From Streptomyces sp. NBC_01485 (GTDB lineage Bacteria > Actinomycetota > Actinomycetes > Streptomycetales > Streptomycetaceae), in the NCBI RefSeq assembly GCF_036227125.1, contig NZ_CP109435.1, forward strand, positions 3,410,001 to 3,474,000: 64,000 nt of DNA, read 5' to 3'. Made by a program: the position numbers and the translations under genes. The notes beneath the pieces are model-generated. The model had not been told where the DNA came from and did no database searches. It worked only from the letters and a program-made list of their open reading frames with translations. This document shows, piece after piece, positions 32,607 to 40,009 of the stretch (positions are counted from its first letter, which is position 1; every line of letters starts with the position of its first letter).

Positions 32607-33283
32607 CGAGGGTGCTTGTCGTCGACGACCAGTTCCTGATCCGGGCCGGACTCGTGGGGCTGTTGCGCGCCGCACCCGGCATCGAGGTCGTCGGTGAGGC
32701 GGCCGACGGGGCGGAGGCCGTCGAGCAGGCGGCGGCGACGAGCCCCGACGTGGTCCTGATGGACATCCGCATGCCGGGCATGAGCGGCATCACCGCCACC
32801 GAACGGATCCTGGCCGGGGCGGACGGCGCGGGGCCGCCGCCCAGGATCCTGGTGCTGACCACGTTCGACCTCGACGAGTACGTCTACGCCGCGCTGCGCG
32901 CGGGAGCGTCCGGCTTCCTGCTCAAGGACGCCGGCCCCGAGCGGCTGCTCGCCGCCGTGGCGGCGGTCGCGGGCGGCGACACACTCTTCGCGCCGAGCGT
33001 GACCAGGCGGCTGATCGAGGCTCTCGCCCCCCATAACCGGGCGGCGGAGCCGTCGGCCGATCTGGCGGTCCTCACGGCGCGCGAGGTGGAGGTGCTCCGG
33101 CTGATCGCGCAGGGGTTGTCGAACATGGACATCGCCGACCATCTGTTCATCAGCGAGGCGACCGTCAAGACGCATCTGAACCGCACCATGTCCAAGCTCG
33201 ACCTCGGCAGCCGCGCGCAGGCGGTGGTGCTGGCGTACGAGACCGGGTTGGTGAAACCGGGGCCCGCAGGTCTTCCTGGCTGA
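32603..33283 (+). CDS. NarL/LuxR-type response regulator
   Basis: A 226-residue cytosolic regulator paired with the kinase before it. The receiver domain has the acidic pocket VVDDQ, the phospho-accepting Asp54 in VVLMDIRMPG, and the switch lysine in FLLKDAGPE. The C-terminal LuxR-type helix-turn-helix is clear in LTAREVEVLRLIAQGLSNMD and ISEATVKTHLNRTMSKLDL. The ATG lies in the ATGA overlap with the kinase gene, so they are co-translated. The targets are unknown; none of the neighbours shows an obvious site. Confidence 0.95.
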   Translation: MTRVLVVDDQFLIRAGLVGLLRAAPGIEVVGEAADGAEAVEQAAATSPDVVLMDIRMPGMSGITATERILAGADGAGPPPRILVLTTFDLDEYVYAALRAGASGFLLKDAGPERLLAAVAAVAGGDTLFAPSVTRRLIEALAPHNRAAEPSADLAVLTAREVEVLRLIAQGLSNMDIADHLFISEATVKTHLNRTMSKLDLGSRAQAVVLAYETGLVKPGPAGLPG

Positions 33284-33327
33284 TGTGCCACGTGTCGGTG
33301 ATCGCTCGCCGGTTCCACGCTGCCCCG

Positions 33328-33364
33328 GTGACTGATCTGACTGAACTGACTGAACTGACTGATC
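33328..33364 (+). repeat. Short tandem repeat after the response-regulator gene
   Basis: About four copies of a CTGA-based unit (GACTGAACTGACTGAACTGA) fill part of the gap between the convergent response-regulator and EamA genes. It is simple sequence; no stable hairpin was noted. Confidence 0.6.
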
Positions 33365-33385
33365 CCTGACGAGCGTTTTCCCAGA

Positions 33386-34384
33386 TCAGAGTTCGGCAGG
33401 GGCGGCGTCATTCGTATGAACAACCGGGGGAACCCGCGGCGGGGCAACCGGGGGAACGGAGGGCGGAACCGTCGGCGAACCCGTCGGTGGAACCGTCCTC
33501 CTCGTCGGCGCCAGGGACGTCAGTGCCACGCCGCCCACCAGCAGTGCCGCCGCGCACCAGCGCAGGCCGCTCACCGACTCGTCGAGGAACACGGCGGCCG
33601 ACGTCATGCCGAAGACGGGGACCAGGAGGGAGAAGGGCGCCACCGTGGACGCCGGGTGGCGGTGCAGCAGCCAGCCCCAGGCGCCGAAGCCGAAGACGGT
33701 GGTGACCCAGGCGACGTAGACGACCGTGCCCGCGCCCTGCCAGTCCAGGGCGCGCAGGGCGGCCAGGTCCCTCGCCGGGCCCTCCGTCAGCAGGGACAGG
33801 GCGAGCAGCGGCAGCACCGGGACCGTGCTGACCCAGACCATGAAGTTCAGCGCGTCCGGCGGGGACGCCTTGCGGGTGAGGACGTTCGACGCGCCCCAGC
33901 ACACCGCCGCCGCGATGACGAGCGCGAACGCGCCGAGCGGGCCTGAGGCGCCCTCGTCGACGGCCGCGACGCCGATGCCGGCGAGGGCGACGCCCATGCC
34001 CAACAGGCGGACGCGGGTGGGGCGTTCGCCGAGCGCGACGAAGGCGATGGCCGCCGTGAACACCGACTGTATCTGCAACACCAGCGACGACAGTCCGGCC
34101 GGCATCCCCGAGGCCATCCCGGTGAACAGCAGCCCGAACTTGGCCATCCCCAGCACCAGCCCCACCGCCACGATCCACTTCCAGGCCACCTTCGGGCGGC
34201 CGACGAAGAACACCGCGGGCAGCGCCGCCACCAGGAAGCGCAGGGCGGAGAAGAGCAGCGGCGGGAAGTGGCCGAGGCCGATCTCGACGACGGTGAAGTT
34301 CACGCCCCAGACGGCGGCGACGAGGACGGCGAGAACGAGGTGAGAGGGGGCGAGGTGAGAGGGGGCGAGTTGAGAGGGGCGCAT
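33386..34384 (-). CDS. EamA/DMT-family transporter
   Basis: A 332-residue inner-membrane protein with ten predicted helices and the two EamA repeats of the drug/metabolite transporter superfamily, beginning LVLAVLVAAVWGVNFTVVEIG. The second repeat starts near LGAFALVIAAAVCWGASNVL. The substrate is probably an amino acid or small metabolite, exported. The N-terminus (SQLAPSHLAPSHL) is coded by a 15-bp repeat, and the C-terminal ~45 residues are a Pro/Val-rich repeat tail (PPSVPPVAPPRVPPV). It is divergent from, and likely controlled by, the LysR gene at 34472. Confidence 0.88.
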   Translation of the reverse strand: MRPSQLAPSHLAPSHLVLAVLVAAVWGVNFTVVEIGLGHFPPLLFSALRFLVAALPAVFFVGRPKVAWKWIVAVGLVLGMAKFGLLFTGMASGMPAGLSSLVLQIQSVFTAAIAFVALGERPTRVRLLGMGVALAGIGVAAVDEGASGPLGAFALVIAAAVCWGASNVLTRKASPPDALNFMVWVSTVPVLPLLALSLLTEGPARDLAALRALDWQGAGTVVYVAWVTTVFGFGAWGWLLHRHPASTVAPFSLLVPVFGMTSAAVFLDESVSGLRWCAAALLVGGVALTSLAPTRRTVPPTGSPTVPPSVPPVAPPRVPPVVHTNDAAPAEL

Positions 34385-34427
34385 ACGGTGAGGATCACCG
34401 CAGCGGACCAGGTAGCACCAGCGCTGA

Positions 34428-34451
34428 TTGCTGCATGGTTGGATGAAGCAA
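34428..34451. promoter_or_regulatory. Possible LysR box in the EamA/LysR gap
   Basis: TTGCT at 34428-34432 and AGCAA at 34447-34451 form an inverted repeat with 14 nt between arms, in the 87-bp gap between the divergent genes. LysR regulators bind such T-N11-A-type dyads, but this one is somewhat long and was judged only by eye. Confidence 0.35.
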
Positions 34452-34471
34452 CGCTACCGATTGGATTCACG

Positions 34472-35380
34472 GTGCTCGATCTCCAGCGCCTGCGCGCCCT
34501 GCACGCCGTCTCCGTCCACGGCACCGTCGGCGCCGCGGCCGTCGCCCTCGGCTACACCTCGTCGGCGGTCTCCCAGCAGATCGCCAAGCTGGAACGGGAG
34601 ACCCGGACGGTCCTGCTGGAGCGCGAGGGGCGCGGTATCCGGCTCACCGACGAGGCACTCCAACTCGCCGCCACGGCAAAGGAGTTGCTGGCGATCGTCG
34701 AGCGCGCCGAGACCGAGCTGGAGGAGCGGCGCGGGGTGCCGGCCGGGCGGCTGGCCATCGCCGCGTTCGCCTCGGCGGCGCGCGGGCTGCTGCCCTCGGT
34801 CCTGGCCGACCTGGCCCGTCGGCACCCCGCCCTGGACGCCCGGCTCACCGAGGTCGACCCGCATCTGTCGGTGGACCTGGTCGCGAAGGGCGCCGTGGAC
34901 CTCGCCGTCGCGCACGACTGGGACATCGCGCCGCTGCCCGCCCCGGCCGGCGTGGAGCAGGCGGTGATCGGGGACGACCTGTGCGACCTGCTGGTCCCCG
35001 CGGGCCACGCCTTCGTGGGGCGGACGACCGTACGGCGGGAGGAGCTGGGCGGCGAGCGGTGGATCTGCCAGCCGCCGGGCCGGGTCTGCCACGACTGGCT
35101 GCTGCGCACGCTGCGCGCGGCCGGGCACGAGCCGGACCTCGTCCACACCGCCGACGAGAACCCGACCCTCGTCGCCCTGGTCGCCGCCGGCCTCGGCGTC
35201 GCCCTCATCCCCCGGCTCGGGCGCGGCCCGCTGCCGGCCGGGGTGGTGGAGGTGCCGCTCGACCCGATGCCCGTACGACGCCTGTACGCGCTGTGGCGCA
35301 CGGGCGCGGCACGGCGGCCGGCGATCGCGGAGACGGTGCGCGTGCTGCGCGAGCAGTGGCCGCAGGCGTCGGCCCACTGA
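34472..35380 (+). CDS. LysR-family regulator
   Basis: A 302-residue regulator with an N-terminal LysR winged helix (LRALHAVSVHGTVGAAAVAL, then SSAVSQQIAKLER) and a substrate-binding domain (LAIAAFASAARGLLPSVLADLA to GLGVALIPRLGRGPLPAGVV). The frame is open upstream through the EamA gene, but the GTG at 34472, which begins VLDLQRLRALHAV, is where LysR proteins normally start. It is divergent from the EamA transporter, the classic regulator-exporter arrangement. The inducer is unknown. Confidence 0.92.
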   Translation: MLDLQRLRALHAVSVHGTVGAAAVALGYTSSAVSQQIAKLERETRTVLLEREGRGIRLTDEALQLAATAKELLAIVERAETELEERRGVPAGRLAIAAFASAARGLLPSVLADLARRHPALDARLTEVDPHLSVDLVAKGAVDLAVAHDWDIAPLPAPAGVEQAVIGDDLCDLLVPAGHAFVGRTTVRREELGGERWICQPPGRVCHDWLLRTLRAAGHEPDLVHTADENPTLVALVAAGLGVALIPRLGRGPLPAGVVEVPLDPMPVRRLYALWRTGAARRPAIAETVRVLREQWPQASAH

Positions 35381-35757
35381 GGCCCTGGAAGGAAGGAAGC
35401 GAGGGGGGAGGGAGCGAAGGAAGGAAGGAAGGCCGCCGCTGAATTCCGGGAATGGCCGGCTCAGGAGCCCCTCCCGTCACACCTGTCCCGACTTCCGGAA
35501 ATCCGGGCGCGGGCGGGAACCCTGCCGACGGCCCGCTCGTCCAACTCGCAGGCTGTCGGACGAGTCACCTCCTCGGTGCGGTGTCGGCCCTCGCTGCTGG
35601 CTGCGATCGCTGACCCACCCTCTCCGCCGCACCGCCGGCAACCGAGCCGTCATCGGCGCGCCCCCTCCAATGCGCCGATGGCGGCGCCCGCGCGGGTAGC
35701 GTGCGCCCCGGACCCCCACCTCTCCCCACCGGACCCCCCTCCGGAAGGAGCGCGCCC
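35381..35757. other. Intergenic region with GGAA simple repeat
   Basis: 377 bp between the LysR and GH3 genes. A purine-rich run of GGAA/GGGA units lies at about 35387-35432. Further on are CCGACTTCCGGAAATCCGG (35489-35507) and GTCCAACTCGCAGGC. No gene or clear promoter is seen before the GH3 ribosome site. Confidence 0.45.
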
Positions 35758-37626
35758 ATGCCCTCCAGACGCACCGTCCTCGCCGCCACCGCAGGCGTCA
35801 CCGCCGCCCTCACCGTCGGCGCCGCGCCCCCCGCGCACGACCGCGACCCGAGCGCTCCCCTCTCCCGGACGACCTCCCGGATGATCTCCCGCACGCTCTC
35901 CCGGATGACCCTGGAGGAGAAGGTCGGACAGGTCTTCGTCTCGCGGGTCTACGGCCACTCGGCGACCGCGCCCGACCAGGCCGACGTCGACGCCAACCTC
36001 GCCGAACTCGGCGTGCGCACGGCCGCCGAGCTGCTCGCCCGCTACCGGCTCGGCGGGATCGTCTACTTCACCTGGGCGCGCAACACCCGCGCCCCGGCGC
36101 AGATCGCGGACCTCTCCAACGGCATCCAGCGGGCCTCCCTCCAGCAGCCGCGCGGGCTGCCGGTGCTGATCTCCACCGACCAGGAACACGGCGCCGTCTG
36201 CCGGGTGGGCCGGCCCGCCACCCTCTTCCCGGGCGCGATGGCGATCGGCGCCGGCGGCTCCCGCGCCGACGCCCGCACCCTCGGGCGGCTCGCCGGGCGC
36301 GAGCTGCGGGCGATGGGCATCCGGCAGGACTACTCCCCCGTCGCCGACGTCAACGTCGACCCGGCCAACCCGGTCATCGGCGTGCGCTCCTTCGGCGCCG
36401 ACCCGGACGCGGTGGCCGGTCTGGTCGCGGCGGAGGTCGAGGGCTTCCGGGCGGCGGGGGTGGCGGCGACGGCCAAGCACTTCCCCGGGCACGGCGACAC
36501 GGCCGTCGACAGCCACACCGGCTTCCCCGTCATCACCCACACCCGTGAGGTGTGGGAGGCGCTGGACGCGGTGCCCTTCCGGGCGGCGATCGCGGCCGGC
36601 GTCGACTCCCTGATGACCGCGCACATCCTGGTCCCCGCCCTCGACGTCCCCCACTCTCGGCTTCGCTCGAGCGGGGGGACCCCCATCGGCGACCCCGCCA
36701 CCCTCTCCCGTCCCATCGTCACCGGCATCCTGCGCGAGAGGCTCGGCTACGACGGGGTCGTGGTCACCGACGCCCTCGACATGGCGGGCGTGCGCACCAA
36801 GTACGGCGACGACCGGGTGCCCGTCCTCGCGCTGAAGGCCGGCGTCGACCAGCTCCTCAACCCGCCCAAGCTGGACGTGGCGTTCAACGCCGTGCTGAAG
36901 GCCGTCCGGGACGGGGAGCTCACCGAGCGGCGGCTCGACGAGTCGGTCCTGCGGATCCTGCGGCTGAAGGCACGGCTGGGACTGTTCGACGAGCCGTACG
37001 TCAGCCTGGCCGACGTCGGGCGGACGGTCGGCGCGCGGGCGCATCTCGCGGCGGCCGACGAGATCGCCGAGCGGACGACGACCCTGCTGGTCAACGAGGG
37101 CCCGGTGCTGCCCCTCTCCCCCCGCACCCACCCCCGTCTGCTGGTCGTCGGCGCCGACCCGGCCTCGCCCACCGGCACCACCGGCCCGCCCACCGGTGTC
37201 CTCGCCGCCGCCCTCACCGCCCTGGGCTTCGGGGCGACCGCCCTGTCCACGGGCACGGACCCGTCGCCCGAGGCGATCACGCGGGCGCTGACGGCGGCGG
37301 GCGCGGCGGACGCCGTGGTGGTCGCCACGTACAACGTCACGGCGGACGGTGCGCAGCGGACGCTCGTGGAGCAGTTGGTGAGGCAACTGGCCGCGACCGG
37401 GCGGCCGGTGGTCGCGATGGCGATCCGCAACCCGTACGACGTGGCCCAACTGCCTTCGGTGCAGGCCTGCTTGGCCACCTACTCCTGGACCGACGTCGAA
37501 CTGCGCGCCGCCGCCCGGGTGATCGCAGGGACGGTCGCACCGCGCGGAAAGCTACCGGTGCCCGTGCAGCGGGCGGACGATCCGACGCGGGTGCTGTACC
37601 CGACGGGACACGGCCTGACGTACTAG
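35758..37626 (+). CDS. Exported glycoside hydrolase family 3, NagZ-like beta-N-acetylhexosaminidase
   Basis: A 622-residue exported hydrolase likely acting on peptidoglycan or chitin fragments. The N-terminus SRRTVLAATAGVTAALTVGA looks like a Tat signal peptide. The GH3 barrel shows LPVLISTDQEHGAVCRVG, the NagZ loop KHFPGHGDTAVDSH from Lys240 with its His/Asp dyad, and the nucleophile Asp338 in VVVTDALDMAGV. A second (GH3_C-like) domain extends to the end. An in-frame palindromic insert at 36646-36693 adds about 12-15 residues (DVPHSRLRSSGGTPIG) between ILVPALD and GDPATLS. GGAAGGAG precedes the ATG. It is monocistronic. Confidence 0.92.
   Translation: MPSRRTVLAATAGVTAALTVGAAPPAHDRDPSAPLSRTTSRMISRTLSRMTLEEKVGQVFVSRVYGHSATAPDQADVDANLAELGVRTAAELLARYRLGGIVYFTWARNTRAPAQIADLSNGIQRASLQQPRGLPVLISTDQEHGAVCRVGRPATLFPGAMAIGAGGSRADARTLGRLAGRELRAMGIRQDYSPVADVNVDPANPVIGVRSFGADPDAVAGLVAAEVEGFRAAGVAATAKHFPGHGDTAVDSHTGFPVITHTREVWEALDAVPFRAAIAAGVDSLMTAHILVPALDVPHSRLRSSGGTPIGDPATLSRPIVTGILRERLGYDGVVVTDALDMAGVRTKYGDDRVPVLALKAGVDQLLNPPKLDVAFNAVLKAVRDGELTERRLDESVLRILRLKARLGLFDEPYVSLADVGRTVGARAHLAAADEIAERTTTLLVNEGPVLPLSPRTHPRLLVVGADPASPTGTTGPPTGVLAAALTALGFGATALSTGTDPSPEAITRALTAAGAADAVVVATYNVTADGAQRTLVEQLVRQLAATGRPVVAMAIRNPYDVAQLPSVQACLATYSWTDVELRAAARVIAGTVAPRGKLPVPVQRADDPTRVLYPTGHGLTY
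36646..36693 (+). repeat. In-frame palindromic insert, copy 1 (GH3 gene)
   Basis: CCCCCACTCTCGGCTTCGCT followed by CGAGCGGGGGGACCCCCATC. The reverse complement at 44767-44813 differs at only one position in the core, and a diverged copy is at 39205-39248. CTCGG...CCGAG and CCCC...GGGG arms can form a hairpin. Confidence 0.85.
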
Positions 37627-37715
37627 AGAACGTACGTGCGCACCAGAGGACGTACTCGGCCTACGCCGACCGTCGGGCGCGCGCCCCGCACCACGGCGGC
37701 GCGGGCAGGGGTCAG

Positions 37716-37869
37716 GTCCGTGAGACGGCGTGCGACGGGTCGGGGACCAGGAAACCGAAGTACAAGGTGACGAAGGCCGTGGACGTCCGCGCGATGCCCG
37801 GCGTCAACGGCCCTCTACGTCCAACTCGGCGGCGACACCCACCCGGTGGGCTGCGCGCGGCCGGTCTGA
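37716..37869 (+). other. Possible relic of a small secreted SH3-like protein
   Basis: Between the GH3 and peptidase genes, one frame reads KPKYKVTKAVDVRAMPGVNG, the look of a bacterial SH3 repeat. After a one- or two-base shift another frame reads LYVQLGGDTHPVGCARPV and stops at 37867-37869. No start or signal peptide is left. A frameshifted 3' fragment is the simplest reading, but the evidence is only composition and pattern. Confidence 0.3.
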
Positions 37870-37875
37870 GTCACG

Positions 37876-39324
37876 TCACGGACGCAGCGCGGGCTCCCGC
37901 TCCACGTCCCGCACGTCCAGCTTCGCGTCGAACTTCGCCAGCGGCCTGGCCTGGGAGACGGCGGTGGCGGCGACGCCCGCCCAGTCCAGGATCCGGGCCG
38001 TGGCCAGCGACTTCTGGTCCGCGACGAGGCCGGCGACGTTCGCGCCGTGGTTCAGGCCGGGGGCCGTGAAGACGTACGAGTCCTTCGCGCCCTTGCCGAG
38101 CCGGAACGGCTCCGCGCCCCACGGGTCGTTCTGGCCGTAGACGAAGAGCATGTGGCGGGCGTTGTGCTTGACCCACGTGTCGACGTCCCGCATCGCGCCC
38201 GGCTGGAACTTCATCCGGATGTCGCGGGGGACGAAGTTGCGCGGCGGCTGGTAGCCGTAGCGGATGTACCGCTTCTCGATGTTCGGGAAGTGGATGGTGG
38301 GGGCGCCCAGTTGGGTGCCGGCCTGGTAGTAGTACGGGGTGTACGTCTCCAGGCCCTGGTCGGCGTAGGCGGAGAACCCGGAGATCGTGTCGATCGAGTC
38401 GAAGATCTCGTCGTCCGTGGCGGTCGCCGCGTTCGCGGGGATCGTGGCGCAGTCCGACAGCAGGCTGTACTGCCAGAAGCCCCAGACGTAGTCCAGCACC
38501 ACGGCCTCGTAGGCGCGGTCGAGGCTGCCGATGGTGGTGAACGTGTAGCCGTTCTCCGCCGCGTACGCCTCGTACTTCTTCTCCAGCGGCTCCCGGCGCA
38601 CCAGCGCCTCGCGCTGCACGGCGTTCAGCCGGTCGCGGCACTCCTTGGTGCCGACGCGGGCGAAGAAGCGGTCGTAGGCGGAGTCCTCGTCGTTGACGAC
38701 GTCGTTGGGGGCGACGTAGGCCACCACGCCGTCCATGTCACGCGGGTAGAAGCGCTCGTAGTACGTCGCCGTCATGCCGCCCTTGGAGCCGCCGGTGGAG
38801 ATCCAGTTCTTGGCGTAGATCTTCTTCAGCGCCTTGAAGATGCGGTGCTGGTCGCTCGCCGCCTGCCAGATGTCCAGCTTGGACCAGTCGGCCGGGTCGG
38901 GGCGGGAGGGGTTGAAGAAGCGGTACTCCATGGAGACCTGGTTGCCGTCGACGATCTGGGTCGGCTCGCGGCGGCTGGGGGTGGTGGAGACGTTGTAGCC
39001 GCCGGTGTAGAAGACTGTGGGGCGGCTGACGTCCTTGTGCAGCACGGTGATGCGCTGCTGGAAGGTGCCCTTGGACGGGTGCCGGTGGTCGACCGGCTGC
39101 GTGTAGTTGAGGACGAAGTAGCGGTAGCCGGGATACGGCTTCTCCTGGACCAGGCTCATGCCCGGGACGGAGAGCAGCCGGTCCTTGATGTCCGTCGGCT
39201 CCGGCGATGGGGGTCCCCCCGCGCGAGCGAAGTCGAGCGTGGGGGAGGCGGTCGCCGCTCCGGCCGTGCTCAGCGTGCCTATGAGCACGGTGAGCGCCAG
39301 CAGCCATCTGAGCGCTTTGCGCAT
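37876..39324 (-). CDS. Secreted tripeptidyl aminopeptidase, peptidase family S37
   Basis: A 482-residue exported serine peptidase of the PS-10/S37 type known from Streptomyces lividans. The signal peptide is RKALRWLLALTVLIGTLSTA, with cleavage near ATA-SP. The nucleophile is Ser180 in ISTGGSKGGMTA. YVAPNDVVNDEDSAYDRFF is conserved, and the late Asp and His of the triad lie in FVYGQNDPWGAEPF and APGLNHGANVAG. It removes tripeptides from the N-termini of extracellular proteins. The first mature residues (LDFARAGGPPSP) come from a palindromic repeat insertion at 39205-39248. The ribosome site AGGGAAGGG supports the ATG at 39324. Confidence 0.93.
   Translation of the reverse strand: MRKALRWLLALTVLIGTLSTAGAATASPTLDFARAGGPPSPEPTDIKDRLLSVPGMSLVQEKPYPGYRYFVLNYTQPVDHRHPSKGTFQQRITVLHKDVSRPTVFYTGGYNVSTTPSRREPTQIVDGNQVSMEYRFFNPSRPDPADWSKLDIWQAASDQHRIFKALKKIYAKNWISTGGSKGGMTATYYERFYPRDMDGVVAYVAPNDVVNDEDSAYDRFFARVGTKECRDRLNAVQREALVRREPLEKKYEAYAAENGYTFTTIGSLDRAYEAVVLDYVWGFWQYSLLSDCATIPANAATATDDEIFDSIDTISGFSAYADQGLETYTPYYYQAGTQLGAPTIHFPNIEKRYIRYGYQPPRNFVPRDIRMKFQPGAMRDVDTWVKHNARHMLFVYGQNDPWGAEPFRLGKGAKDSYVFTAPGLNHGANVAGLVADQKSLATARILDWAGVAATAVSQARPLAKFDAKLDVRDVEREPALRP
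39205..39248 (-). repeat. In-frame palindromic insert, copy 2 (S37 peptidase)
   Basis: On the plus strand GATGGGGGTCCCCCCGCGCG is followed by AGCGAAGTCGAGCGTGGGGG. It is a diverged copy of the element in the GH3 and esterase genes, read in a different frame, and sits just after the signal peptide of the S37 gene. Confidence 0.75.
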
Positions 39325-39428
39325 GCGCGTGCACCCTTCCCTGTGAGACAGATGTGCACACCGGAAGCTATCCGGGGCAACGCCCGTCGCACCAGAGGGG
39401 GTTGCCGAGGGTTACCCCTACACCGGGT

Positions 39429-39923
39429 TCAGCACACGATCCAGCCCGAGCTGTACGAGCCGCCGCCCACCGAGCCCCTCACCCACACGCTCCGGTGTCC
39501 CGCGTAGACCCGCACCACCGGTGAACTGCGGGTGTGCCGCCTCGACTTCGGTACGGCGACATGGCCGCGCGCCTGCACGCTCACCGAGATCAGCCGCTTG
39601 GTGCCGGGCTTCTTCTGGACGGTGTAGGCGCAGACCAGGCCGCCGTCCCTGTACACCAGTACGGAACCGGTGGAGAAGGACAGGGTGCGCACCTTCCGCC
39701 CTGTACAGGAGGTGGCGGAAGAGGCGGCGGAGGCGGACGCGGCCTGGGCGCTGCCCGGCGCCACGACGGCGAGCAGCGCGGCCACGGTCAGCAGAACCAG
39801 TCCCCCCACCAGCCGCCGCCCCGCCGTACTCCCCACACTCCCCGCGCCCCCACCACTCCCCGTACTCCCGCTTCTCCCTCTGCGCCCTCGGTTTCCAGGC
39901 CCCCAAGTCCCCCCTGTGCCCAC
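39429..39923 (-). CDS. Hypothetical secreted protein
   Basis: A 164-residue protein if the GTG at 39921-39923 is used. The first 35 residues are Gly/Arg/Ser-rich. They are followed by a Sec-type hydrophobic stretch (LVGGLVLLTVAALLAVVAPG) and an Ala-rich cleavage region (SAQAASASAASS). The mature part has CTGRKVRTLSFSTGSVLVY, then DGGLVCAYTVQKKPGTKRL, then VRVYAGHRSVWVRGSVG and a C-terminal Cys, so all-beta with likely disulfides. GGAGGGG lies upstream of the GTG. A start closer to the signal peptide is possible. No family was recognised. It lies just downstream of the ABC exporter on the same strand. Confidence 0.6.
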   Translation of the reverse strand: MGTGGTWGPGNRGRRGRSGSTGSGGGAGSVGSTAGRRLVGGLVLLTVAALLAVVAPGSAQAASASAASSATSCTGRKVRTLSFSTGSVLVYRDGGLVCAYTVQKKPGTKRLISVSVQARGHVAVPKSRRHTRSSPVVRVYAGHRSVWVRGSVGGGSYSSGWIVC

Positions 39924-40009
39924 GGTCCCCGTCCCCTCCCGCCTTCGCCGTACGCGATTGCCGTACTGGTGTACGGACGCACGGCGTGTGTCGGATGGTT
40001 GCGCGACCG

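Noticed and set aside
33328..33364. CTGA repeats as a terminator
   Set aside because: No stable stem with a U-run is present; it is simple tandem sequence.
39418..39906. A 162-codon minus-strand frame over the small secreted-protein gene
   Set aside because: Another frame over the same DNA has a clean signal peptide and a disulfide-type mature domain, so this one is the shadow.
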